Shown here one piece after another: positions 27,442 to 35,501 of a DNA stretch of 64,000 nucleotides. The notes below the pieces were generated by a model. It was not told the origin of the DNA. It worked only from the letters and a program-made list of their open reading frames with translations, and ran no database searches. Source of the DNA: Marivirga tractuosa DSM 4126 (GTDB lineage: Bacteria; Bacteroidota; Bacteroidia; Cytophagales; Cyclobacteriaceae); contig NC_014759.1 in assembly GCF_000183425.1 (NCBI RefSeq), positions 1,426,001-1,490,000 of the forward strand. The letters run 5' to 3'. Both the position numbers and the translations under genes were made by a program. Each line of letters begins with the position of its first letter. Positions within the stretch are counted from its first letter, which is position 1.

Positions 27442-29715
27442 ATGAAGAAACACTTAGATTCAATAATTTATTCATTTCCCTTTCAATTGGTTCTTAACCA
27501 TTTTAAAAAGAATCAATTACTTCTACTATGCTGGGTGCTCTTGTTTTCAGTCATCAATGGTGGCTTTGCAAAAAGCTTAGGTATCCCTTTTCTATTTCTT
27601 TCACCAGAATATTTAAATGAAGTAAGTTTTCAGAGTTACTTCATTGTGGGGTTAACCCTGGGTGGTTTAATTGTAGCTTTTAACATAGCTTCTTATATAT
27701 TAGATGGTTATAAATTTCATTTTATAGGCACTATTACTAAGCCATTCTCTAAATTCTCACTGAATAATGCTATTATCCCATTAGCCTTTTTAATAAACTA
27801 CATCATTCAAATCATTAATTACCAGATGGTGTATGAATTTATGAGTTTCTGGCATGCTTCAGTTTTAGCTTCAGCTCTACCTGTAGGGGTTTTTGTCTCA
27901 ATTTTCATTTTACAACTCTACTTTTGGTTTACAAATAAGGATTTTCGTGAGGTTTTAGCAGAGCGAGTAGAAAAGAGAATTAAAAAACTTAAAATAGGGC
28001 GAATTGCTGCTGTAAAATATCATCAAGATTTAAAGAGTAAACAAGCCGAGGTTGATGGATATTTTGATCTTAAATTTCGATGGATTAGAGTAAGTAAAAA
28101 AAGCAACCACAAGGTGTTCAGTGTTATAAAAGGCATATTCGATCAAAATCATTTAAATACAGTAATTGCCGAGCTTTTTATTTTTATAATCATTTTAATA
28201 CTTGGGGCTTTCCGGGATTACCCTGCCTTTCAAATTCCTGCTGCAGCAAGTGCAGTGCTGTTTTTAAGCATCATTTTAATGGCTATAGGAGCTATAACTT
28301 TTTGGTTTAGATCTTGGGCTATTACAGGCGCCATACTAATCTTTTTCTTAATAAATTACCTTACCACCATCGATTTTTTAAGTAAAACGCATTATGCACA
28401 TGGTCTTAATTATAAGACAAAAGCTGTAAATTATACTCAAACAACCATTGATGAACATGCGAGCCCTAAGGCTATAGCAGATGACAGAACCACTACATTA
28501 AAAATACTTGAGAATTGGAAAAGTCAATTTAAAGAAAAACCTAAAATGATCTTGCTTACGGCTAGTGGTGGCGGCCAAAGAGCAGCGTATTGGACTATGA
28601 ATGCCTTGCAAAAAGCCGATAGTATTACAAATGGGCGTCTATTTAAACATACGGTGAGCATTTCCGGTGCTTCGGGCGGATTAATAGGAGCAGCATACTT
28701 TAGGGAATTGAAATACCTGCAGAAGAAGGATCGATCACTCAATGTTTATAGTCCAACGTATCTCTCTAATATTGGTAAAGAAGCCCTCAATCCTATCATT
28801 TTCAGCTTATTGACTAACGATATCTTTATTCGATATCAATCATTTGATTATGGTGGATACAGCTATCCAAAAGATCGAGGTTACGCATTTGAACAAAAAC
28901 TAAATAAAAACTTAGAAGGTGTTCTTAATAAAAAACTCATCGATTATAAAAAAGCAGAACTAAATGCTGACATCCCAATGTTGTTCTTGGCTCCTACAAG
29001 TGTGAATGACGGAAGAAAGCTTTATATCACTCCCAATAGCAGCACCTATATGTCCAGTAAATCTATCCTAGATGATTCTCTGAATGCCCTAATGGAGAAT
29101 AGAAGTATTGATTTTTTGAGGATGTTCAAAAATCAGGATGCTGAAAATTTAAGCTTTTTAACGGCACTCAGAATGAGCGCCTCTTTTCCTTATATCACAC
29201 CGAACGTAAATCTTCCAAGTGAACCCAGTCTAGAAATAATGGATGCAGGCTTAGCCGATAATTTTGGAGTGAGTGATGCCGTTCTATTTTTATATAATTT
29301 CAAGGATTGGATAGCAAAAAATACTTCGGGTGTAATCATTCTAACCATTCGAGATTCTAAAAAAGCTGCTATTATTGAGAAAAAACAAAATTTGTCCCTT
29401 TTAGAGAAACTCTCAACCCCCATAAGCAATATTTATAATAACTGGTCAAATGTTCAGGATACTAGAAATGATCTACTCATCGAATATGCTGCAGAATGGT
29501 TTCAAGGAAATTTGAGTCATAGCATGCTTACTTATGATGCTGGAGTTGCCTTTTCAGAAGACCGTCTGGATAAAATGAAACATATAGAAGAAAGAGCTTC
29601 TTTAAACTGGAGATTAACAGGCAGAGAAAAATATAACATAAGAAATGCTATCCACAGCATAGAAAATCAAAAAACACTATCTTGGCTCAATCAATCATTA
29701 AGCTCAGATGATTGA
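27442..29715 (+). CDS. Membrane-embedded patatin-like phospholipase domain protein
   Basis: A 757-residue protein. The first 310 residues hold six or seven hydrophobic segments (about 24-44, 65-85, 108-130, 144-165, 240-256, 268-285, 290-310). From about 365 a patatin domain begins: the oxyanion glycine loop in TASGGGQR, nucleophile S411 in SGASGG and catalytic D601 in MDAGLADNFG. It is thus a predicted Ser-Asp lipid acyl hydrolase tethered to the inner membrane. The nucleophile elbow is G-A-S-G-G, matching G-x-S-x-G. The lipid substrate is unknown. It follows a response-regulator gene and its end overlaps the converging MscS gene by 25 bases. Confidence 0.85.
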   Translation: MKKHLDSIIYSFPFQLVLNHFKKNQLLLLCWVLLFSVINGGFAKSLGIPFLFLSPEYLNEVSFQSYFIVGLTLGGLIVAFNIASYILDGYKFHFIGTITKPFSKFSLNNAIIPLAFLINYIIQIINYQMVYEFMSFWHASVLASALPVGVFVSIFILQLYFWFTNKDFREVLAERVEKRIKKLKIGRIAAVKYHQDLKSKQAEVDGYFDLKFRWIRVSKKSNHKVFSVIKGIFDQNHLNTVIAELFIFIIILILGAFRDYPAFQIPAAASAVLFLSIILMAIGAITFWFRSWAITGAILIFFLINYLTTIDFLSKTHYAHGLNYKTKAVNYTQTTIDEHASPKAIADDRTTTLKILENWKSQFKEKPKMILLTASGGGQRAAYWTMNALQKADSITNGRLFKHTVSISGASGGLIGAAYFRELKYLQKKDRSLNVYSPTYLSNIGKEALNPIIFSLLTNDIFIRYQSFDYGGYSYPKDRGYAFEQKLNKNLEGVLNKKLIDYKKAELNADIPMLFLAPTSVNDGRKLYITPNSSTYMSSKSILDDSLNALMENRSIDFLRMFKNQDAENLSFLTALRMSASFPYITPNVNLPSEPSLEIMDAGLADNFGVSDAVLFLYNFKDWIAKNTSGVIILTIRDSKKAAIIEKKQNLSLLEKLSTPISNIYNNWSNVQDTRNDLLIEYAAEWFQGNLSHSMLTYDAGVAFSEDRLDKMKHIEERASLNWRLTGREKYNIRNAIHSIENQKTLSWLNQSLSSDD

Positions 29716-30767
29716 TCCATTACCAATCTGGTTTTGGGTAATGCATTAGGATATTTTTCTTGAATAAACACTAGCATTTTCTCTCTAACCAAACATCTCA
29801 AATCCCAGGCGGTTGGTGAATCTTTTGCTGACATCAACATCCTAATTTGCATAGTTTTTTCAGTGCAATCTGTAATCTGTAATACCTGAGCATTTTTATT
29901 CCAGAGATTCGTGGAAGCCAATATTGATTCAAATTCTTTTCTTAATGCATCAATTGGGATCGTATAATCAGTAAATAAAAAAACACTTCCAATGATATCA
30001 GCAGAATTTCTTGTCCAATTTTGGAAGGTTTGTTCCGTAAAATACGTAATGGGTAAAACCAATCTTCTTTGATCCCATATTTTCACTACAACATACGTCA
30101 AATTTATTTCTTCTATCCAACCCCATTCTTTTTCAACAAAGACTGCATCCCCAATTTTAATCGGCTGTGTAAAAGCAATTTGTATTCCAGCCAGTAGATT
30201 TCCAATCGTTTTCTGGGCTGCCAAACCAATAATAATACCTGCCACTCCTGCTGAAGTTAAGAAAGTGGCGCCATATTTTCTCACTCCGTCAAATTGTAAT
30301 AGAAACAAGCTTAAACCTATCATCACAATCAAGAAAATAATGACTTTTCTTATAAAAGTAACTTGAGTCAAAACTTGTCTTTCTTTAATATTATCAGCTC
30401 TGTCAACCTTAAATTTACTATTCAATACATCCTGCAAAAAATAGACTACCCTTATGGCGATAATAGTAAATGAGGCTATAATTAAGGACTCTGAAATTAG
30501 CAACAGCCATTCAGTAAAGCTTGCACTAAGTTCAAAGCTAGGAATGAGATTATGCATTATGAGCATAGGAATAAAAAGAAATATACTTCCACTAAAGCGC
30601 TTTTCAAGAAGCTTTACCAGCTCCTTTTCCTCCTTTTTATTCAGAACGAATAAAGTTTTAAAGAATACAAATCGAACCAAAACCCCTACTAGTATAGAAA
30701 GTATCGTAAATAATACTAAGCGAACATAGGGTTGTTGTAAACCAAGTGAATCTAAAAAATCAATCAT
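29691..30767 (-). CDS. Small-conductance mechanosensitive channel (MscS family)
   Basis: A 358-residue membrane protein. Four or five transmembrane segments lie in residues 15-165, and the pore-lining helix is the Gly/Ala-rich stretch AGVAGIIIGLAAQKTIGNLL. After it come the beta domain (PIKIGDAVFVEKEWGWIEEI, QRRLVLPITYFTEQTFQNW) and an alpha/beta C terminus typical of the MscS cytoplasmic cage. Such channels release osmolytes when the membrane is stretched. It is longer than E. coli MscS (286) owing to extra N-terminal helices. Its 3' end overlaps the patatin gene. Confidence 0.9.
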   Translation of the reverse strand: MIDFLDSLGLQQPYVRLVLFTILSILVGVLVRFVFFKTLFVLNKKEEKELVKLLEKRFSGSIFLFIPMLIMHNLIPSFELSASFTEWLLLISESLIIASFTIIAIRVVYFLQDVLNSKFKVDRADNIKERQVLTQVTFIRKVIIFLIVMIGLSLFLLQFDGVRKYGATFLTSAGVAGIIIGLAAQKTIGNLLAGIQIAFTQPIKIGDAVFVEKEWGWIEEINLTYVVVKIWDQRRLVLPITYFTEQTFQNWTRNSADIIGSVFLFTDYTIPIDALRKEFESILASTNLWNKNAQVLQITDCTEKTMQIRMLMSAKDSPTAWDLRCLVREKMLVFIQEKYPNALPKTRLVMDQSSELND

Positions 30768-30919
30768 TTATATTTTTTAATATGTTATATTCCATGTCAT
30801 TTCAACCTAATTAAGGTTAAAGTTTTTTGACACCAAAAACATGTTCTTAATCAAGAAAGTAAAAATTGAATATACGTGAAGATATATTAAAAATGTATAT
30901 TTGGGCTACTTAGATGGGA

Positions 30920-30948
30920 TAAAAGAAGCCGAGTAAAACCCGGCTTCC
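30920..30948 (-). terminator. Rho-independent terminator of the coiled-coil gene
   Basis: On the minus strand GGAAGCCGGG-TTTTA-CTCGGCTTC forms a stable hairpin, one mismatch near the loop, followed by TTTTA. It begins 5 bases after the stop codon at 30953. Confidence 0.8.
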
Positions 30949-30952
30949 AAAT

Positions 30953-31240
30953 CTATTTCAACTTATCTTTTGTCTGGTTTATGATATCTTTAAAAGCTTC
31001 TGTTGAAGAAAAAAATGCATCACTAAGCTCTTGAGCTGCTATATCACCAAAATTTTCGACTCTGGTATATTTTTCCTCTAGCTCATTTTGAAGTTTCTCT
31101 AACTTCTCTAGATTTTCTAAAATCTCTTCTTTTCGATCTGCTTGAGCATTTCTAGCCTCTGCTTTTAATAGTTCAAATTCAGTTTTTAATTCATTTATTT
31201 TCTCTGTAGAAGAGTTCTTGAATTCATCAAATTTTTCCAT
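30953..31240 (-). CDS. Small charged coiled-coil protein
   Basis: A 95-residue, fully helical, charge-rich protein (EKINELKTEFELLKAEARNA; ENLEKLEKLQNELEEKY) of exactly the same length as the one at 24915-25202 and of similar build, without signal peptide. It resembles sll1863-type coiled-coil proteins but I cannot assign a function. It lies 27 bases after the acyl-CoA dehydrogenase gene in the same direction and is closed by a terminator, so it is probably on that transcript. Confidence 0.65.
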   Translation of the reverse strand: MEKFDEFKNSSTEKINELKTEFELLKAEARNAQADRKEEILENLEKLEKLQNELEEKYTRVENFGDIAAQELSDAFFSSTEAFKDIINQTKDKLK

Positions 31241-31267
31241 TAATCCGTTTGATTTAAATTTAAAAAT

Positions 31268-32455
31268 TTATTCAAATGCTGGGATACCTGTAATCTCTTT
31301 TCCTAATATCAACAAATGAATATCATGTGTACCTTCATACGTTACAACAGACTCTAGGTTGGCCATATGGCGCATCATTGGGTAGTCTCCCGTGATTCCC
31401 ATGCCGCCATGAATCTGTCTGGCTTCACGTGCTATATTAAGTGCTATTTCTACTGCATTACGTTTTGCCATAGAAATTTGAGGAGTAGATGCCTTGCCTT
31501 CATCCATCAATTGCGCAAGCCTATAATTCAATAATTGAGACTTGGTAATTTCCGTCAACATTTCAGATAACTTCTTCTGCGTCAGCTGAAAAGAGGCAAT
31601 AGGTTTCCCAAATTGAATGCGCTCTAACGAATATCTTCTAGCTGAATCATAGCAGTCCATAGCAGCACCAATAGCACCCCATGCAATGCCAAATCTTGCA
31701 GAATCCAAACACTTCATTGGTGCACCCAAGCCAGATTTTCCTTCCAATAAATTTTCTTTAGGAACCTTTACATTATCAAAAACCAATTCACCAGTAGTAC
31801 TCGCTCTTAAAGACCATTTACCATGAGTTTCAGGGGTAGTAAATCCTTCCATGCCTCGCTCTACAATCAGTCCATGAATTCTTCCTTCTTCATTCTTTGC
31901 CCATACTACTGCTACATCACATTTAGGTGAATTAGAAATCCACATTTTTGCACCATTCAAAAGGTAATGATCACCCTTATCTTTAAAGTTGGTAGTCATT
32001 CCGCTCGGATTAGAACCATGATCCGGCTCTGTTAACCCAAAACTACCTAGCCATTCTCCAGACGCTAATTTTGGTAAGTATTTTTTACGTTGTGCCTCGT
32101 TTCCAAATGCATAGATTGGGTACATCACCAATGAACCTTGAACAGAAGCAGTTGATCTCATACCTGAATCACCTCTTTCTATTTCTTGCATGATGAGCCC
32201 ATAGGAAATATAATCTAAACCTCCTCCTCCATATTCTTGTGGTATTGTTGGGCCAAATGCCCCTACATCACCAAATTTCTTTACGATTTCATAAGGGAAA
32301 TGAGCATTTTGTGCCCATTCTTCTATATTTGGACTGATTTCTTTTTTTACAAAATCCCTAACAGACTGCCTAATAAGTTTATGCTCTTCTGTAAGTAATC
32401 CGTCTAAGGCATAAAAATCAGGAGACTCAAATTGGTCGGTTGATTGATTATTCAT
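31268..32455 (-). CDS. Acyl-CoA dehydrogenase, glutaryl-CoA dehydrogenase type
   Basis: A 395-residue flavoenzyme. The glutaryl-CoA dehydrogenase subgroup is suggested by GMRSTASVQGSLVMYPI (substrate-carboxylate pocket), FGLTEPDHGSNPSGM and the C-terminal YEGTHDIHLLILGKEITG with catalytic base E374. It would oxidise and decarboxylate glutaryl-CoA to crotonyl-CoA, the step shared by lysine and tryptophan breakdown. That fits the neighbour: a tryptophan 2,3-dioxygenase gene starts 122 bases away on the other strand. A plain short-chain acyl-CoA dehydrogenase is the alternative. It is probably co-transcribed with the coiled-coil gene. Confidence 0.85.
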   Translation of the reverse strand: MNNQSTDQFESPDFYALDGLLTEEHKLIRQSVRDFVKKEISPNIEEWAQNAHFPYEIVKKFGDVGAFGPTIPQEYGGGGLDYISYGLIMQEIERGDSGMRSTASVQGSLVMYPIYAFGNEAQRKKYLPKLASGEWLGSFGLTEPDHGSNPSGMTTNFKDKGDHYLLNGAKMWISNSPKCDVAVVWAKNEEGRIHGLIVERGMEGFTTPETHGKWSLRASTTGELVFDNVKVPKENLLEGKSGLGAPMKCLDSARFGIAWGAIGAAMDCYDSARRYSLERIQFGKPIASFQLTQKKLSEMLTEITKSQLLNYRLAQLMDEGKASTPQISMAKRNAVEIALNIAREARQIHGGMGITGDYPMMRHMANLESVVTYEGTHDIHLLILGKEITGIPAFE

Positions 32456-32507
32456 AAGTATTAGTCGTTTTTATTTTTTGTAGCTTTGTAAGCTCATTTG
32501 AATAGTG

Positions 32508-32539
32508 CAAATTTAAAAGTATTTTCAAGAAACCTTCAA
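32508..32539 (-). promoter_or_regulatory. Putative promoter of the acyl-CoA dehydrogenase gene
   Basis: On the minus strand, TTG (32539-32537) followed after 21 bases by TAAATTTG (32515-32508), matching the Bacteroidota promoter pattern with slightly long spacing. The start codon is about 50 bases downstream. Confidence 0.45.
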
Positions 32540-32577
32540 AAAAGGTGAAAATTGCACAGAACATTATTTTTTAACCT

Positions 32578-33573
32578 ATGAACAAAGACCAAATCAACGG
32601 AAGTCTGGAAAAGTTAAATCTTAAATACCAGTCCATGGGGCAAGATTTATCAGCATATCTAGATGGATTGCTTTTATCTAATTATATCACCTATTGGGAT
32701 TACATTAATGTTGATACATTATTGACTTTGCAAAAGCCCAAAACTGATTTCCCTGATGAAGAAATATTCATCATGTATCATCAAATCACCGAGCTTTATT
32801 TTAAAATGTGCTTAAATGAAATGGTGCAAATAGCCAATAACGGACAGATTATTGGTGAAAATGGAGAAGATTTAGGCTGGCATAAAGCATTAGATGTTGA
32901 TTTCTTCATTAGAAGGCTTAATCGAATAAACCGTTATTTCGAGACTTTAACCCAATCTTTTGACATCATGGTAGATGGAATGGAAAAAGAACAATTTCAA
33001 AGGTTCAGAATGGCACTTTTACCAGCAAGTGGTTTCCAATCTGCTCAATACAGGCTGATAGAATTTGCCTCCACTCCTCTAATACAATTAGTCAGGAAGG
33101 AAAAGAAAAATGACTGTAAAGATGCTTCAATCGAAGAAAAATACGAACATATCTATTGGAAGCAAGGAGCAACTGAAATAGAAACAGGTCAGAAAACCTT
33201 AACTTTAGAGCAGTTTGAAAAAAAATATAAAAATGAATTTATCAATTGGATAAAACGTTTTGAGCAAAAAAATATCTATCAAAAATATTTATCAATGGAT
33301 CAGGAATCCAAAAACAATGCCGATCTAAAAGAAGCTCTTAGGAATTTCGATATGAATGTAAATGTTTTTTGGCCCTTAGTCCACTATAAATCAGCAGTTA
33401 GGTATTTACAGGAAAAAAATAAAGATGTGGCTGCTACAGGCGGTACAAATTGGCAGCAATACTTGCCCCCAAGATTTCAAAAACGTATATTTTTTCCTGA
33501 ATTATGGTCGGAAAAGGAAAAAGAAGAGTGGGGAAAAGGTTGGGTTATAAAACAAATTTTTGGAGAAGAATGA
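32578..33573 (+). CDS. Tryptophan 2,3-dioxygenase family protein
   Basis: A 331-residue haem dioxygenase of the kynurenine pathway that opens the indole ring of tryptophan. The distal motif IMYHQITELYFKM places H68; MALLPASGFQSAQYRLIEF is the substrate-binding signature; FWPLVHYKSAVRYL gives H269, the likely proximal haem ligand, followed by ATGGTNWQQYLPP. It is longer than the 280-300 residue canonical form and belongs to the divergent Bacteroidota branch. No kynureninase or kynurenine monooxygenase is adjacent. The following YwqK-repeat gene starts two bases after its stop, so the two are co-transcribed. Confidence 0.85.
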   Translation: MNKDQINGSLEKLNLKYQSMGQDLSAYLDGLLLSNYITYWDYINVDTLLTLQKPKTDFPDEEIFIMYHQITELYFKMCLNEMVQIANNGQIIGENGEDLGWHKALDVDFFIRRLNRINRYFETLTQSFDIMVDGMEKEQFQRFRMALLPASGFQSAQYRLIEFASTPLIQLVRKEKKNDCKDASIEEKYEHIYWKQGATEIETGQKTLTLEQFEKKYKNEFINWIKRFEQKNIYQKYLSMDQESKNNADLKEALRNFDMNVNVFWPLVHYKSAVRYLQEKNKDVAATGGTNWQQYLPPRFQKRIFFPELWSEKEKEEWGKGWVIKQIFGEE

Positions 33574-33574
33574 A

Positions 33575-35410
33575 ATGAAATTCATTTTAAGCATCATACT
33601 AATAATATTTCCAACATTGCTTTTTGCGCAAAGCAAAGAAGTAAAGCTTTACTATGATGACGATCGTGAGCATTTAAAAGAACGCTATTTCGTTAAAGAT
33701 TTGGATCCCAGCGTCCTCTATGGAACCTACGAATCCTATTACATTTCAGGTGAGCTTAAAAGTAAAGGACAATACATTGATGATGAGACTTATGGTCAAT
33801 GGAGATACTATTACGAGACCGGAAAATTGAAAATGCAAGGGCAGTTAAAGGATAATTCTAACCATGGATTGTGGTCATACTATTTCGAGAATGGTGAACT
33901 TAGAATGACAGGAGAAATTTATGAAGGCTTGCGACAGGGAGAATGGAAATACTACTATGAAACTGGTGTCTTAAAAAGTGAAGGCGAATATGTTGATGAT
34001 GTCAAGAATGGGTTATGGACCTACTATTCTGAAAACGGAAATTTAAAGGGTAAAGCAATTTACAAGAATGGCGATGGCGTATATAAAGAATTTTACCCTA
34101 ATGGAAGTCTAAGATCTGAAGGATTTATAAAAGATGAAAAAAGTGATAGTCTGTGGAAAAACTACTATAAATCTGGGAGTTTAAAATCAAAAGGAAAATA
34201 TGCTGAAGGAGCTAAAGAAGGCAAATGGACTTATTTCTATGAGGACGGTACTGTTTCTGGAGAAGGAGATTATATTAATAATCTAAATCATGGAAAATGG
34301 GTTTATTATCACCCAAATGGACAAGTAAGTGCTGAAGGTGCTGAAAGAGAAGGTAAAAAAGAAGGATACTGGAAACTGTATTTTGAAGATGGGGGGTTAA
34401 AAGGCGAAGGAGTGTATGATGCCGGCAGTGGAGAATATAAAGAGTTTTATGAAAGTGGCAAATTAAAGCTAAAAGGTGCAGTTGTAGATGGGAAAAGTGA
34501 AGGCAAGTGGAAGTATTTTTATGAATCTGGTGAAAAAGAGGGTGAAGCGACTTTTGAAAATGGGAAAGGTGAATATATCGGATACTATCGCAATGGTGAT
34601 AAAAAAATGATTGGTGTAATTGAAGAAGGGGTAAAAGTTGGGACTTGGGAGCTATATGATCATAAAGGTGAGTTAGCAGGATATTACAAGCCTATTTATG
34701 AGGACTATGAACCATTATTAAGAACGGCCAAAAACAAGAATAACTTGTCAGAAGAAGGCCCAAAGTATACAAAACCTGACTATCGCTACAAATCTAAAGG
34801 GAGTTCTTATTTTAAATCTCGAAACAATGATTTCCCAACTGTAATACTTCAAGTAAATCCATTTAACATGCTTTTTGGTGATTTACAAGTTTCTTTAGAA
34901 CACAACATTCAACAAAGGATTGGATACGAGCTTTTATATCACACTTTTAGAAATCCATTCTTTGCTAATTCTTTAAATTTAAGAGCTGGTGATGATTTTT
35001 TCGAAGGCTTTGGCTTTAGTTTTCGTCAAAGATTTTATCATAAAGATACCAAATTAGGAATGCCCTACTTCGGCCACTCAATATCCTACACAAATGTTGA
35101 CAGATTTAAATACTATGAAGATGAAGCTCAAAGTGATGTGGTTTCGGCTGAAATGAATGCTCAAGGCATACGCTACGGACTTCTAATAGGAAGTAGAATT
35201 TTACAAAACCTAAATGATAATGGTTTTACATTTGATATTAATTTAGGTATCAATTTCAATTACTATTTCTTTGGAGAAGTGAAAAACGAAGGGCCAAGAG
35301 ATCAAATATTTGACGACACCCTCAATCAACCATTTATGATTCAGCCGATTGTAGGGCTTTCATTTGGATATGTATTCAAGCTAAAAAATGTAAAAACCTT
35401 GAATCCATAA
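33575..35410 (+). CDS. Long YwqK/MORN-repeat protein with a C-terminal beta-rich domain
   Basis: A 611-residue exported protein (signal MKFILSIILIIFPTLLFAQ). Residues about 45-375 contain around a dozen or more repeats of the type G-x-W-x-Y-Y-x-x-x-G-x-x-x-x-x-G-x-Y (YGQWRYYYETGKL, HGLWSYYFENGEL, QGEWKYYYETGVL, EGKWTYFYEDGTV, HGKWVYYHPNGQV). The last 190 residues are different: TVILQVNPFNMLFGDLQVSL and later Gly/Phe-rich strands ending GLSFGYVFKLK suggest an outer-membrane barrel similar to DUF3575-type domains. So the repeats may be surface- or periplasm-exposed and anchored by the barrel. I use the ATG at 33575, giving the signal peptide; translation is coupled to the dioxygenase gene. Confidence 0.75.
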   Translation: MKFILSIILIIFPTLLFAQSKEVKLYYDDDREHLKERYFVKDLDPSVLYGTYESYYISGELKSKGQYIDDETYGQWRYYYETGKLKMQGQLKDNSNHGLWSYYFENGELRMTGEIYEGLRQGEWKYYYETGVLKSEGEYVDDVKNGLWTYYSENGNLKGKAIYKNGDGVYKEFYPNGSLRSEGFIKDEKSDSLWKNYYKSGSLKSKGKYAEGAKEGKWTYFYEDGTVSGEGDYINNLNHGKWVYYHPNGQVSAEGAEREGKKEGYWKLYFEDGGLKGEGVYDAGSGEYKEFYESGKLKLKGAVVDGKSEGKWKYFYESGEKEGEATFENGKGEYIGYYRNGDKKMIGVIEEGVKVGTWELYDHKGELAGYYKPIYEDYEPLLRTAKNKNNLSEEGPKYTKPDYRYKSKGSSYFKSRNNDFPTVILQVNPFNMLFGDLQVSLEHNIQQRIGYELLYHTFRNPFFANSLNLRAGDDFFEGFGFSFRQRFYHKDTKLGMPYFGHSISYTNVDRFKYYEDEAQSDVVSAEMNAQGIRYGLLIGSRILQNLNDNGFTFDINLGINFNYYFFGEVKNEGPRDQIFDDTLNQPFMIQPIVGLSFGYVFKLKNVKTLNP

Positions 35411-35501
35411 CCTAGATTAACATTATCAAGATAATAATATTGAGCGAATAGATCACTTGGTGTTTTTATCATTATTAAAGTTTTAGAATCCATCTAAAAA
35501 T

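Noticed and set aside
30896-30903. TATATTTG resembling a promoter on the plus strand
   Set aside because: There is no suitably spaced TTG (the nearest is 27 bases upstream) and no plus-strand gene follows.
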